Assembly: GCF_014333425.1 (NCBI RefSeq)
Contig: NZ_JACRYT010000007.1
Span: 1 to 64,000, forward strand
Length of the DNA stretch: 64,000 nucleotides
Origin: Zhenpiania hominis
GTDB lineage: Bacteria; Bacillota; Clostridia; Peptostreptococcales; Anaerovoracaceae
Reading direction: 5' to 3'
The notes beneath the pieces are model-generated. The model searched no databases. It was not told the origin of the DNA and saw only the letters and a list, made by a program, of their open reading frames with translations. Each line of letters opens with the position of its first letter. Within the stretch, counting starts at the first letter, position 1. A program made the translations under genes and the position numbers. Shown here one piece after another: positions 17,104 to 25,955 of this stretch.

Positions 17104-17982
17104 TTATATGTCCATTTCTTCCTTTGTGCAATAAGACGCCGCCATGGAAAAACAATCTTTTTTCACGCTGTAATGGTAAATCGTGTTGGAAAGAATCTCG
17201 TTTTCCGCGCAACAAGTGCGATTGCCCTCTTCCAACATAAGAATTAATTTCTTCGGGTCAAGCGTACCCTCCGGTATCGCCATCACTTCATGAATGGAAC
17301 TGGGAATCAAATAAAAGTCCCCTCCTATTTTTTCTGCCAGAGCTTTTACCGCATCCTTGTACATCATCGTAGTCGCGCCGTGCACCTTGGCCTCATTGGT
17401 CATCACGTAAAGAAATTCCGAAAGTTTGAAAATCTCTACAGGAAACATCTTTCCTGTATTTATATATGCGATCTGCTCCAGTTCTTCCTGGCTCATTCCC
17501 ATATCCTTTAGCATTTCGTATGTAATAAGAACCGTCGCCATTCCGTTATCTTCTCTGGCCATAATAATCCGATAAACAATCGATAAGTCCAAAACATCCT
17601 TGTGCGGGACGTGCTCCAATAAAGCCCTGTTCTTCTCCGTGTTAATCAGATTCATAACAATGGCGTCCTTTTTCTGCTTAAAATCCAGATCCACCTCACT
17701 GGGTTTAAAACGCCCGGTATAATGAATCACCATTGCCGCCATCAAACGAAGCACCACATCCAGATCTTCTACTTTTTGAAATTCCTCATACATTTCATCC
17801 AGATAAATATTGGGCATAGCCGTAAGTTCACCTGATTTTTCCGGCATCATAATCAGCGCCTCTTTTTCCTCGTTTACCTTCCGCACTGTGTTGATTTTTA
17901 CTTTATAACTGCTGAAAATCGGCGGCAGGAAATCTTTTATCCGTTCTGAAACAACCTCTCGAAAAACCTCATAATCCATCAT
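17104..17982 (-). CDS. DUF5688 family protein
   Basis: This is a 292-residue soluble protein. Two adjacent ATG codons open the frame with GAGGTAGAGAC upstream. Recognised features are the N-terminal VKINTVRKVNEEKEALIM, the middle PNIYLDEMYEEFQK segment and VLITYEMLKDMGMSQEELEQIA, all typical of the DUF5688 family common in Lachnospiraceae. No catalytic motif or membrane segment is visible, and the function is unknown. It stands alone, transcribed leftward, with empty AT-rich sequence on its promoter side (17983-18110). Confidence 0.7.
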   Translation of the reverse strand: MMDYEVFREVVSERIKDFLPPIFSSYKVKINTVRKVNEEKEALIMMPEKSGELTAMPNIYLDEMYEEFQKVEDLDVVLRLMAAMVIHYTGRFKPSEVDLDFKQKKDAIVMNLINTEKNRALLEHVPHKDVLDLSIVYRIIMAREDNGMATVLITYEMLKDMGMSQEELEQIAYINTGKMFPVEIFKLSEFLYVMTNEAKVHGATTMMYKDAVKALAEKIGGDFYLIPSSIHEVMAIPEGTLDPKKLILMLEEGNRTCCAENEILSNTIYHYSVKKDCFSMAASYCTKEEMDI

Positions 17983-18110
17983 GTCTCTACCTCTCTATTT
18001 TGGAAATATCTTACATTCACAAGATACACCATTTTCCATAATTTGTCAATTATTTTTTTGAAAAATTTTCCATCTAATAGAAAGACATTCGTTTCACAAA
18101 TCTTTACAAC

Positions 18111-18179
18111 AAAAAAACCGCGGGGAAGGAAAAATCCAAACGCTGTATTTCAGCACTGGATTTTCACCAACATCCCCGC
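18111..18179 (-). terminator. Rho-independent terminator with nested stems
   Basis: For leftward transcription the outer stem pairs 18173-18179 with 18120-18126 (GCGGGGA). Inside it AAAATCCA (18131-18138) pairs with 18157-18164, and a third short stem CGCTG/CAGCA lies inside that. Seven Ts (18117-18111 on the minus strand) follow. It closes the QueG-like/TIGR04076 pair. Confidence 0.8.
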
Positions 18180-18201
18180 AGCCGTAAAAACGGATTCCGG
18201 T

Positions 18202-18987
18202 TTATTCGTAAAAGAAGCACTTACCGCATATATCCGGCGAAGGAATCGCCTCATCAATGGTTTTGCAGTATGCCTGGCAAATTTTCCGGTCAATTCCATC
18301 CTCACTGATGGCTCCGGCCGGACAGGCGTTGATCATTTCCTGACTGCAGCTCACGCCTTTTACCCCTTTGATGCGGTACTGCCGCTGTATCTCCTGATAA
18401 ATCTCTTCCAGCTGCTCATTGCTGAGCGGCTCGAAAGCGTCCGCGTACTGACCGTCCGTTATAATCGAACTGAATCTTCCCGCAAACCCATTCTTTGTTT
18501 TCAGACAGCCCGTAGGTCCGAAAGTTCCCATACCCGCCGCGTAAGCCGCAAGCTTGTGGGACCAGGTTTCTCTGCAGAGTTCCTCATTCCAGTCCAGCGG
18601 CGTATTGGTACATGAGGAAAGTCTTCCCACGGTCTCCAGCGCGTTTCGGATTACCCCGTTCAGACGCATGGAAAGCCACATTGATTCAATAAAGGCCCGT
18701 TTCCACTCTTCGGAAGGAGCGTCGCCTCCCCGGTTGCTCTCCGTTATTTCCGGAGCGTACGGCACAAAATGCACCACAACCGTATTCCCGGGGCGATAAA
18801 TTTTTTTAGGATGATCGCAGATGGTTCTCGAAAAATACATGTCAAAAATAACATTTCTGGAATCCGCGTATCCGACAATCGGTTCCCCGAACCTTGTCCG
18901 GATATCCGGCCTCTGCTCAAACTCTTTTACCGCCATCTTTACATCGTTTAAAATCTTTTCTTTAATATTTACGCCAATATGCATCAC
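18202..18987 (-). CDS. Epoxyqueuosine-reductase-like iron-sulfur protein
   Basis: This is a 261-residue protein with the C-terminal half of a QueG-like fold. GMGTFGPTGCLKTKNGFAGRFSSIITD matches the family's conserved substrate/cobalamin-side loop. It is followed by a ferredoxin-type cluster: VSCSQEMINACPAGAI, RKICQAYCKTI and ICGKCFF. True QueG has about 380 residues and two full 4Fe-4S CxxCxxC motifs. The spacing here is irregular, so this is a paralogue with one probable cluster and an unknown reductive role. It is preceded at 29 bases by the TIGR04076 gene, and the two probably share a transcript. The ATG is doubled (MMHIGV). Confidence 0.65.
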   Translation of the reverse strand: MMHIGVNIKEKILNDVKMAVKEFEQRPDIRTRFGEPIVGYADSRNVIFDMYFSRTICDHPKKIYRPGNTVVVHFVPYAPEITESNRGGDAPSEEWKRAFIESMWLSMRLNGVIRNALETVGRLSSCTNTPLDWNEELCRETWSHKLAAYAAGMGTFGPTGCLKTKNGFAGRFSSIITDGQYADAFEPLSNEQLEEIYQEIQRQYRIKGVKGVSCSQEMINACPAGAISEDGIDRKICQAYCKTIDEAIPSPDICGKCFFYE

Positions 18988-19016
18988 TTTACTCCCTTCA
19001 AACCGGTCACTCGACC

Positions 19017-19286
19017 CTATTTGTTCGTTCTCGCAATTTTAAATATATTGATCACTCTCGCGTCCGGACAGCAGAACAGGCACTCATCTTCACTGTCCTC
19101 GCCCGGAACCGTCCCGCCATATCGTAAAATGTCGATATACGGAAAAGCGGTATGCAGCATCATCGGGCACATTTTCCCCCGATCCTGATCAAAGTCAAAC
19201 CGATCGCCGATCTTGTGTCCGTAATGGCATGCCCCGTCCCCTTTTTTGCCCACCATGGTGATGGTAATTTTCGGCCTTCCTGCCAT
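19017..19286 (-). CDS. TIGR04076 family protein
   Basis: This is an 89-residue protein. The ATG at 19286 follows GAGGTGAGAGCG; a GTG three codons earlier would lie inside the RBS. The family signature is complete: KITITMVGKKGDGACHYGHKIGDRF, then MCPMMLHTAFPYIDILRYGGTVPG, and CCPDARVINIFKIAR at the end. The conserved cysteines (residues about 20, 40 and 70-72) could bind metal. The function is unknown. In anaerobes the gene is commonly near redox iron-sulfur proteins, and here it is directly upstream of a QueG-like gene. Confidence 0.8.
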   Translation of the reverse strand: MAGRPKITITMVGKKGDGACHYGHKIGDRFDFDQDRGKMCPMMLHTAFPYIDILRYGGTVPGEDSEDECLFCCPDARVINIFKIARTNK

Positions 19287-19362
19287 CGCTCTCACCTCAC
19301 AGTCTTTATTCTGTTAACCACTGTACTCCTTTTTTGGACTGATTAAAAGTGCCAATTCCCCT

Positions 19363-20769
19363 CTATTTTTTAGTGCCAATTTTCAGCGCTTCCACAAGAC
19401 GCCGGGAAGCGTCCTCCATATCCGCCAGAGCGATTCCGCCAAATCCGGCGATAATTCGATTTCTCCCGGTTCCCAGGGCAAAATATTTTTCCAGAGAATA
19501 AACGTTTATGCCCTTTCTTCGGCAGCGGACGATCATTTCCTCCGCCGTCAGCTCGGAGGACTCGATGATCATGTGTACTCCCGCGTCCTTCCCTGTCACG
19601 CGAAAGCCGTCTCCCAGCCCGGATTCCAAAGCGCTCTCCAGAATATCATGCTTTTTCCTGCTGTTCAGACGGGTCTTACGGATATGCCTCTCCCACTCCC
19701 CTTCTTCCATGAAAATTCGAAGCGCCTTCTGCAGTGTACCGGAAACCGTGTTATGGTATTCGCTGAAGCTCATGTCAAACCGATTCTTCAATACGGGAGG
19801 CAGCACCATGTAAGCCAGCCGGATAGAAGGGGACAGAATTTTCGAAAGGCTTCCCAGATAAATCACCCTGCCGTACTGATCCAGGCCCTGCATTGCCGGA
19901 ATCGCTTTTGCGGTATAGCGAAAAACACTGTCATAATCGTCCTCCATGATAAAAAAGTCTTCTTCTTCCGCCATTCGGATGAGTTCAATCCGGTTCTGTA
20001 TCGGCATCACGCCGCCCATTGGAAACTGGTGGGAAGGCGTCACATACACCGCCTGTACACGCTTGCCGCTGAGCTGATCCAGCCGAATGCCTTCACAGCC
20101 TCCCGCTTCCACCGGAATAATCGTAATTCCATGATTCTGCAATACATAGCGGATTCCGTCATACCCCGGTTCCTCAATGGCGCAGCGCCCGGGCCGCAGA
20201 AGCTGCAGCAAAATCCCTGCCAGGAACTGGGTTCCGCTGCCGATAATAATCTGTTCCGGGCTGCACTTCACACCCCGATCCCGTTCCAGATAATCCGCCA
20301 GATAACTGCGCAGAGCTGGATCCCCGTAATTCTCCCCATAGGAGAAGGTTCCTCTGCCTTCTTCCGAAAGGAGCGCCTTTTCCACCGCTTTCCGCCACTT
20401 TGCCAAAGGGAAACTCTCCATATGGCAGTTCCCATATTTCATATCATATAAAACCTTTTGCGCCCCGGAGGAGCTCTGCCTGTGGAAGCTCTGCATTTTC
20501 CGCTCCGCGGAATCCCGATCCGTCAGCAGGGCGTCCACATAGCGCACATAATAACCGCTTCCCCTTCTGTTTTCCAGATATCCTTCGGAACAAAGCTGCA
20601 GATAAGCCTGCTCCACTGTGTTGCGGCTCACTCCCAGCTTTTCAGCCTGCGCCCTTGTCGCCGACAGGCGATGCCCCTCCCGCAGCTGTCCGGAAATAAT
20701 TTCATCTCGGATATGCTCATAAATCTGTATGTACAGCGGCTTCACACCGTTTCTCTCCAGCAGGATCAT
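19363..20769 (-). CDS. MocR/PdxR-type transcriptional regulator (GntR HTH plus aminotransferase domain)
   Basis: This is a 468-residue fusion. Residues 1-75 are a GntR winged helix (YIQIYEHIRDEIISGQLREGHRL, SRNTVEQAYLQLCSEGYLENRRGSGYYV). Residues 110-465 are a fold-type I aminotransferase domain with VTPSHQFPMGGVMP (about 240), MEDDYDSVFRY and the PLP lysine in YLGSLSKILSPSIRLAY (about 305). MocR proteins sense PLP or an amino acid and often regulate the divergent gene, here a flavin-dependent pyridoxamine-phosphate-oxidase-like protein at 20928. The 158-base intergenic region is the likely operator. The effector is not predictable. Confidence 0.88.
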   Translation of the reverse strand: MILLERNGVKPLYIQIYEHIRDEIISGQLREGHRLSATRAQAEKLGVSRNTVEQAYLQLCSEGYLENRRGSGYYVRYVDALLTDRDSAERKMQSFHRQSSSGAQKVLYDMKYGNCHMESFPLAKWRKAVEKALLSEEGRGTFSYGENYGDPALRSYLADYLERDRGVKCSPEQIIIGSGTQFLAGILLQLLRPGRCAIEEPGYDGIRYVLQNHGITIIPVEAGGCEGIRLDQLSGKRVQAVYVTPSHQFPMGGVMPIQNRIELIRMAEEEDFFIMEDDYDSVFRYTAKAIPAMQGLDQYGRVIYLGSLSKILSPSIRLAYMVLPPVLKNRFDMSFSEYHNTVSGTLQKALRIFMEEGEWERHIRKTRLNSRKKHDILESALESGLGDGFRVTGKDAGVHMIIESSELTAEEMIVRCRRKGINVYSLEKYFALGTGRNRIIAGFGGIALADMEDASRRLVEALKIGTKK

Positions 20770-20881
20770 GCTATCTGCCCCCTTGCCCTTGTATTATGGC
20801 TAAATTGTACCACACGATCCGCCTCCGCGCTACTTGGCGACCTTGTTTCTTTTTCCCGTTTTCTTTCCCGTTGATTTGATT

Positions 20882-20887
20882 TATAAT
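20882..20887 (+). promoter_or_regulatory. -10 element of the PNPOx-like gene in the MocR intergenic region
   Basis: A perfect TATAAT lies 40 bases before the start at 20928. The -35 region (around 20859) has no good TTGACA match, as expected for a promoter needing an activator such as the divergent MocR protein. Confidence 0.5.
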
Positions 20888-20927
20888 AGATAAAAAGAAT
20901 ACAAAAGTAGAAAGGACTGGATTTATT

Positions 20928-21407
20928 ATGAATCGGGAAATGCATAAAAAGGAACGTCAGGTCTCAGATGAACGGGCAAAGGAAATGCTCCTGGAAGCGA
21001 CAGAAGGAACCCTTGCCATGCATGGGGATGACGGCTATCCTTACGCGCTGCCTATGAACTATGTGTATCTGAACGGCGCCATCTATATTCACACTGCCGA
21101 TTACGGATACAAAATCGACGCCCTCAAGGCAAATCAGAAGGTCTGCTTTTCTGTCATCGTCCGTTCCAAAATCGCGCCGGAGCTTTATACGACCCGGTAT
21201 GAAAGTGTAGTTGCCACCGGGGACGCGGAATTTATTGAAGACGAAGCGGAGCGCCAGTTGGTTATGGAAACCATCGTAGATCGTTTTTCACCGGGGCTCC
21301 GGGAAGGCGGCATGAAATTCATAAAAGCCGCTATCGCCCGCACCGCGATTATCAAAATCAATATACGGGAAATGAAAGGGAAGGCCTTCCGGGCAGAGGG
21401 CCTGTAA
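20928..21407 (+). CDS. Pyridoxamine 5'-phosphate oxidase-like flavin protein (NimA-type)
   Basis: This is a 159-residue protein of the split-barrel FMN-binding superfamily: MLLEATEGTLAMHGDDGYPYALPMNYVYLNGAIYIHT (about 20-55), DALKANQKVCFSVIV and YESVVATGDAEFIEDE are the usual strands of the Nim/PNPOx-like clade. Such proteins bind flavin or haem and reduce small molecules; some NimA members inactivate nitroimidazoles. The RBS AGAAAGGACTGG precedes the ATG. It is divergently paired with a MocR regulator and probably controlled by it. A terminator follows at once. The substrate is unknown. Confidence 0.8.
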   Translation: MNREMHKKERQVSDERAKEMLLEATEGTLAMHGDDGYPYALPMNYVYLNGAIYIHTADYGYKIDALKANQKVCFSVIVRSKIAPELYTTRYESVVATGDAEFIEDEAERQLVMETIVDRFSPGLREGGMKFIKAAIARTAIIKINIREMKGKAFRAEGL

Positions 21408-21418
21408 GCTTCCCACCA

Positions 21419-21457
21419 AAAAAGAGACTTTTCCTGCGCGGACAAAGTCTCTTTTTC
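21419..21457. terminator. Bidirectional terminator between PNPOx-like gene and ahcY
   Basis: AAAAAGAGACTT and AAGTCTCTTTTT form an uninterrupted stem around a GC-containing loop, with T or A runs on both outer sides. The genes on both sides converge here. Confidence 0.8.
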
Positions 21458-21462
21458 ATCTT

Positions 21463-22713
21463 TTAAATCTGCCAGCTGTTCAGATAGGTTTCCTGCTCCG
21501 GCGTCAGAGCGTCGATTTCGATTCCCCAGCTTTCCAGCTTGCGCCTTGCGATTTTATCGTCAATTTCAGCGGATACGTCGATGACCTTTTTCTCCAGATC
21601 CTTGTAATGCTCTTTGATGTACATGGCCGACATCGCCTGCACCGCGAAGCTCATATCCATGATTTCCGCCGGATGCCCGTCGGCAGCCGCGATGTTTACC
21701 AGTTTGCCCTCAGCGATTACATGAATCCACTTATCCGGGCCCAGACGGTATCCCATAATATTTTTCCGGCTTTCCCGCTTTTCATCAGCCGCGGCCTCCA
21801 GGCCCTCCATATCAATTTCCACATTAAAGTGCCCCGCGTTAGCCAGGATCGCCTGATCTTTCATCTTGCGCATATGCTCTACCGTAATCGTATGATTACA
21901 GCCGGTAGCCGTTACAAAGATGTCTCCCAGCGGAGCCGCCTGTTCCATCTTCATTACGTCATATCCGTCCATTCTCGCCTCAATGGCTTTCACCGGATCA
22001 ATCTCCGTAACGATTACTTTCGCTCCCAGAGCCGACGCCCGCATGGCGATGCCCCGGCTGCACCAGCCGTATCCCACAACAACAACCGTTTTGCTGGCGA
22101 CAATCAGGTTCGTATTGCGCATAATGCTGTCCCATACAGACTGTCCGGTGCCGTAACGGTTATCAAACAGATGCTTGCACTGGGCGTCATTGACCGCTAC
22201 CATCGGGAATTTGAGAATTCCTTCTTTCTCCATCGCCTTGAGACGAATGACCCCTGTAGTCGTTTCTTCACATCCGCCCCAGACCTCTTCCGCCAGATCC
22301 GGCCGTTCATTATGGAGAAGCCCCACCAGATCGCCTCCGTCATCAATAATGATATTCGGCTTATGGGCAAGGCACATCTCAATATGGCGATTGTATTCCT
22401 CATCGGTCGCCCCGTGCCACGCGAACACCTTCAGCCCCGCGTCCGCCAGAGCCGCCGCCACGTCATCCTGAGTGGAAAGAGAATTGCTCCCCGTCACCGA
22501 CATCTGCGCGCCGCCTGCCGCGAGCACCAGGCAGAGATAGGCGGTCTTCGCTTCCAGATGGACGGAAAGGCTGATCTTAATGCCTTCGAAAGGCTTTGTC
22601 TTTTCAAACTCCTTTTCCAGCCCGGAAAGCAGGGGCATATTGTTTTTTACCCACTGAATCTTCTGATGGCCGGAGGGAGCCAGATGAATATCTCGAATCT
22701 GATACTGTTCCAT
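21463..22713 (-). CDS. ahcY: Adenosylhomocysteinase
   Basis: This is a 416-residue cytosolic NAD-dependent enzyme that splits S-adenosylhomocysteine into adenosine and homocysteine, relieving methyltransferase inhibition. Family motifs are EAKTAYLCLVLAAGGAQ, ATDEEYNRHIEM, DDGGDLVGLLH, EETTTGVIRLKAMEKEG, VNDAQCKHLFDNRYGTGQSVWD, the NAD loop VVVGYGWCSRGIAM and ATGCNHTITVEHM. Length is typical for the bacterial/archaeal short form. It begins 4 bases after the glmS stop, so it is translated from the cdaA-glmS transcript. The metabolic reason for that link is not obvious. Confidence 0.95.
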   Translation of the reverse strand: MEQYQIRDIHLAPSGHQKIQWVKNNMPLLSGLEKEFEKTKPFEGIKISLSVHLEAKTAYLCLVLAAGGAQMSVTGSNSLSTQDDVAAALADAGLKVFAWHGATDEEYNRHIEMCLAHKPNIIIDDGGDLVGLLHNERPDLAEEVWGGCEETTTGVIRLKAMEKEGILKFPMVAVNDAQCKHLFDNRYGTGQSVWDSIMRNTNLIVASKTVVVVGYGWCSRGIAMRASALGAKVIVTEIDPVKAIEARMDGYDVMKMEQAAPLGDIFVTATGCNHTITVEHMRKMKDQAILANAGHFNVEIDMEGLEAAADEKRESRKNIMGYRLGPDKWIHVIAEGKLVNIAAADGHPAEIMDMSFAVQAMSAMYIKEHYKDLEKKVIDVSAEIDDKIARRKLESWGIEIDALTPEQETYLNSWQI

Positions 22714-22717
22714 ATAT

Positions 22718-24550
22718 TTACTCCACTGTTACTGATTTTGCCAGGTTCTTCGGTTTATCAATGTTGCATCCTCTGAATTTCGCCACATAGTACGCGAACA
22801 GCTGCAGCGGCACAACTGACAGCAGCGGCGTCACTTCATCCATGCAGGACGGAATATAAATGACTTCACTGGACTGTTTTTCGATTTCCCGGTTGCCCTC
22901 TTTGGCGATTCCCACAACATTGGCCCCTCTGGCCTTGATTTCCTGAATATTGGACAGCATTTTCTCAAAGAGGAAATCCTGCGTCGCCAGGGCAAAGACC
23001 AGCGTACCCTCTTCAATAAGGGCGATGGTGCCGTGTTTCAGTTCTCCTGCCGCAATGGCGAAAGAATTAATATAGGAAATTTCTTTGAGCTTCAGCGATC
23101 CCTCGTAGGAAACTCCGGAATCTACGCCTCTTCCAATAAAGAATACCTGCTCTTTTCTGCAATATTTTTTGGCAATGGCCTCTACGTCCTTTTCCTTTTT
23201 CAGCAGCTCCTCCAGTTTATCCGGAATCTGCTTCAGCTCCTCAATAAAGCGATTATAATAATCCTGATCAATAACCCCCTTGGTATGTCCCATATAGAGG
23301 GCAATCAGATACATGCACATCAGCTGGGTGGTATAAGCTTTCGTGGAAGCTACCGCGATTTCCGGCCCCGCCCAGGTGTAGAACACATCGTCCGACTCCC
23401 TTGCTACCGAGCTTCCCACAACATTGACTACGGAAAGAATTCTGGCGCCCTTGCGTTTGGCTTCCCGCAGCGCCGCCAGGGTATCCAGGGTTTCTCCGGA
23501 CTGGCTGATGGCAATAAATAACGTTTTGTCGTCTACAAACGGATCCCGGTAGCGGAATTCGGAAGCAATATCCACCTCAACCGGAATACGCGCCATCTTT
23601 TCAATCGCCGCTTTTCCTACAAGCCCGGCGTGATAAGCAGTTCCGCAGGCCACGATATACACCTTGTTAAAGCTTTCGATATCTGCCTTTGTCATGGTAA
23701 TGCCGTCCAGCTTAATGGTATTATCATCGTTCAGCCGTCTCATGAGCGTTTCATAAAGGCCTTTCGGCTGCTCATGGATCTCTTTCATCATAAAGTGGTC
23801 GTATCCGCCCTTTTCGGCCGCGTCCGCGTCCCATGTAACGTGGAACACTTCTCTTTTTACGACTTTCTGGTTCTCATCGTAAATTTTAATATCATCCTTC
23901 GTCAGAACGACGGTCTCATTATTTTCAATCAGATAGATTTTTCTCACATACTTGAGAAGCGCCGGGATATCCGAAGCGATAAAGTTGCAGCCTTCGCCGA
24001 TTCCTGCCACCAGAGGCGCGTCCTTTCTGACCGCTACCAGACGATCCGGTTCGCCCGCCGCAACCACGCCGATGGCGTATGCTCCCCGCATCTGTTCCAC
24101 TGCCCGGTTTACGGCTTTGTGCAGATCTCCGTCGTAATAAATACCGATCAGATGGGCGATGACTTCTGTATCTGTATCGGATTTAAATTTGATCCCATAC
24201 TCGTCGATCAGCCACTCCCGCAGTTCCACATAATTTTCAATAATTCCATTATGTACGACTGTAATGGTGTTGTCGCTGTTGCTGTGGGGATGAGCGTTTA
24301 TATCGGAAGGCGCTCCGTGGGTCGCCCATCTGGTGTGGCCGATACCGATTGTGCTTTCAAACTCCGGATCGCCGATAATCTTCTCCAGATTGCTGATTTC
24401 ACCTACATGTTTTCTGGTCTCAATCTTTCCATCCCGGTACAGGGCGATCCCCGCGGAGTCATAGCCTCTGTACTCCAACCGTTTCAGCCCCTCTATAATA
24501 ACTTCTTTCGCATTATTCTCCGTGCCGATGTATCCAACAATACCGCACAT
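22718..24550 (-). CDS. glmS: Glutamine-fructose-6-phosphate aminotransferase (isomerizing)
   Basis: This is a 610-residue two-domain enzyme making glucosamine-6-phosphate for peptidoglycan. The N-terminal glutaminase starts MCGIVGYIG with the nucleophile Cys2; the GHTRWATHG and HNGIIENY loops follow. Two SIS domains include IACGTAYHAG, SQSGETLDT and the C-terminal KPRNLAKSVTVE-type end (here KPKNLAKSVTVE). The start lies 19 bases from the glmM stop, with RBS AGGAGGTAG. There is therefore no room for a self-cleaving glmS ribozyme in front of it. It forms one operon with cdaA, cdaR and glmM upstream and ahcY downstream. Confidence 0.97.
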   Translation of the reverse strand: MCGIVGYIGTENNAKEVIIEGLKRLEYRGYDSAGIALYRDGKIETRKHVGEISNLEKIIGDPEFESTIGIGHTRWATHGAPSDINAHPHSNSDNTITVVHNGIIENYVELREWLIDEYGIKFKSDTDTEVIAHLIGIYYDGDLHKAVNRAVEQMRGAYAIGVVAAGEPDRLVAVRKDAPLVAGIGEGCNFIASDIPALLKYVRKIYLIENNETVVLTKDDIKIYDENQKVVKREVFHVTWDADAAEKGGYDHFMMKEIHEQPKGLYETLMRRLNDDNTIKLDGITMTKADIESFNKVYIVACGTAYHAGLVGKAAIEKMARIPVEVDIASEFRYRDPFVDDKTLFIAISQSGETLDTLAALREAKRKGARILSVVNVVGSSVARESDDVFYTWAGPEIAVASTKAYTTQLMCMYLIALYMGHTKGVIDQDYYNRFIEELKQIPDKLEELLKKEKDVEAIAKKYCRKEQVFFIGRGVDSGVSYEGSLKLKEISYINSFAIAAGELKHGTIALIEEGTLVFALATQDFLFEKMLSNIQEIKARGANVVGIAKEGNREIEKQSSEVIYIPSCMDEVTPLLSVVPLQLFAYYVAKFRGCNIDKPKNLAKSVTVE

Positions 24551-24569
24551 AATCTACCTCCTAACTAAA

Positions 24570-25919
24570 TCAGCCAAACCGCTTTGTCAGCAGCTTTGCC
24601 AGTTCCTGTGCCAGTTCCGTTATATGATCCACATCCTCGCCTTCCAGCATCACGCGAACCAGCGGCTCGGTGCCGGAGGGGCGGATCAGAACTCTTCCGC
24701 GGCCTTCCATCTCAGCCTCCACTTTCTGAATCGCGGCGCGGATTTCCGGATCTTTCTCATATTTTGTTTTGTTTTCGTTTTTTACTTTCGCGTTTTTCAG
24801 CACCTGCGGATAAATCGTAATTTCATCCGACAGTTCTGACGGTTTTTTCCCGGATTCCAGTACGGCTCTCACAAGCTGCAGAGACGACAAAATCCCGTCT
24901 CCGGTAGTGGAATGGTTCAGGAAAATAATATGTCCCGACTGTTCCCCGCCGATCACGCAGCCCGTATTGATCATACTTTCCAGCACATACCGGTCTCCCA
25001 CGGAGGTCACATCTACGCTGCACCCCATGGATTCAATGTATTTATGGAATCCCAGGTTGCTCATGACGGTAGCGGTTACCTTGTCATCCACAAGTTCCCC
25101 GGCATTTTTCAGCATCTTCGCGCAGATGCAGATCACTTTATCGCCGTCAATGATTCTTCCTTTTTCATCGATGGCGATCAGTCGATCCGCGTCTCCATCA
25201 TAGGCAAGCCCCATAAAGGCGCCTTTGCGGATCACTTCCTGCTGCAGACGCTCCGGATGAGTAGAACCGCATCCATCGTTGATGTTCAATCCGTCCGGCT
25301 GGTTTCCAATGACTGAAACTTCCGCTCCCAAAGACTGATAAACGAGTTCCGCGGCTTTATATGACGCGCCGTTGGCGCAGTCCAACACCAGTTTTAGCCC
25401 ATCCAGCCTGCGGTCGATAGTACCCGCGAGATAACGGACATAAATACCCAGAGCGTCATCATCCGCTTCCAGGCATTTGCCCAGCTTGTCGCCGGTAATA
25501 TGGCTGTTTACATCAATATCCCGCAGAATCAGGTCCTCAATTTCATCTTCAATCTCATCATCCAGTTTAAAACCTTCACTGTTGAAGAACTTAATTCCAT
25601 TGTACTCAAACGGATTGTGGGACGCTGAAATCACAACCCCCACATCAGCCTGATAATACTTTACCAGGTACGCTACCGCGGGTGTCGGCAGAACACCGAC
25701 TTTAATCACATTCCCGCCTACAGCGAGAATTCCCGCGCTCAGCGCGTCTTCCAGCATGTCACCGGAAATTCTCGTGTCCTTTCCGATCAGAACGACCGGC
25801 TTTCCTTTTTTCTTACTGAGTACATGGGCGCCGGCTTTTCCCAGCTTAAACGCGAGCTCCGGAGTAAGCTCCGAATTGGCGACTCCCCGCACGCCGTCTG
25901 TTCCAAAAAGTCTTCCCAT
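24570..25919 (-). CDS. glmM: Phosphoglucosamine mutase
   Basis: This is a 449-residue enzyme that converts glucosamine-6-phosphate to glucosamine-1-phosphate. The ATG at 25919 follows AAAGGAGAAGGACA; a TTG six codons earlier lies on that RBS. The protein starts MGRLFGTDGVRG. The phospho-acceptor serine is S100 in VVISASHNPFEYNGIKFF. The metal loop DGDADR is at about 242 (AYDGDADRLIA), the sugar-binding GGEQSGH at about 328 and the phosphate loop RPSGTEPLVRVM near the end. It follows cdaR at 36 bases. In Firmicutes GlmM binds and inhibits the c-di-AMP synthase CdaA, explaining the operon order. Confidence 0.97.
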   Translation of the reverse strand: MGRLFGTDGVRGVANSELTPELAFKLGKAGAHVLSKKKGKPVVLIGKDTRISGDMLEDALSAGILAVGGNVIKVGVLPTPAVAYLVKYYQADVGVVISASHNPFEYNGIKFFNSEGFKLDDEIEDEIEDLILRDIDVNSHITGDKLGKCLEADDDALGIYVRYLAGTIDRRLDGLKLVLDCANGASYKAAELVYQSLGAEVSVIGNQPDGLNINDGCGSTHPERLQQEVIRKGAFMGLAYDGDADRLIAIDEKGRIIDGDKVICICAKMLKNAGELVDDKVTATVMSNLGFHKYIESMGCSVDVTSVGDRYVLESMINTGCVIGGEQSGHIIFLNHSTTGDGILSSLQLVRAVLESGKKPSELSDEITIYPQVLKNAKVKNENKTKYEKDPEIRAAIQKVEAEMEGRGRVLIRPSGTEPLVRVMLEGEDVDHITELAQELAKLLTKRFG

Positions 25920-25955
25920 TGTCCTTCTCCTTTTCAAATTACCTGTAGAATACGA

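Noticed and set aside
24551..24569. glmS ribozyme
   Set aside because: The space between glmM and glmS is 19 bases, far too short for the ribozyme; none of its conserved segments is visible.
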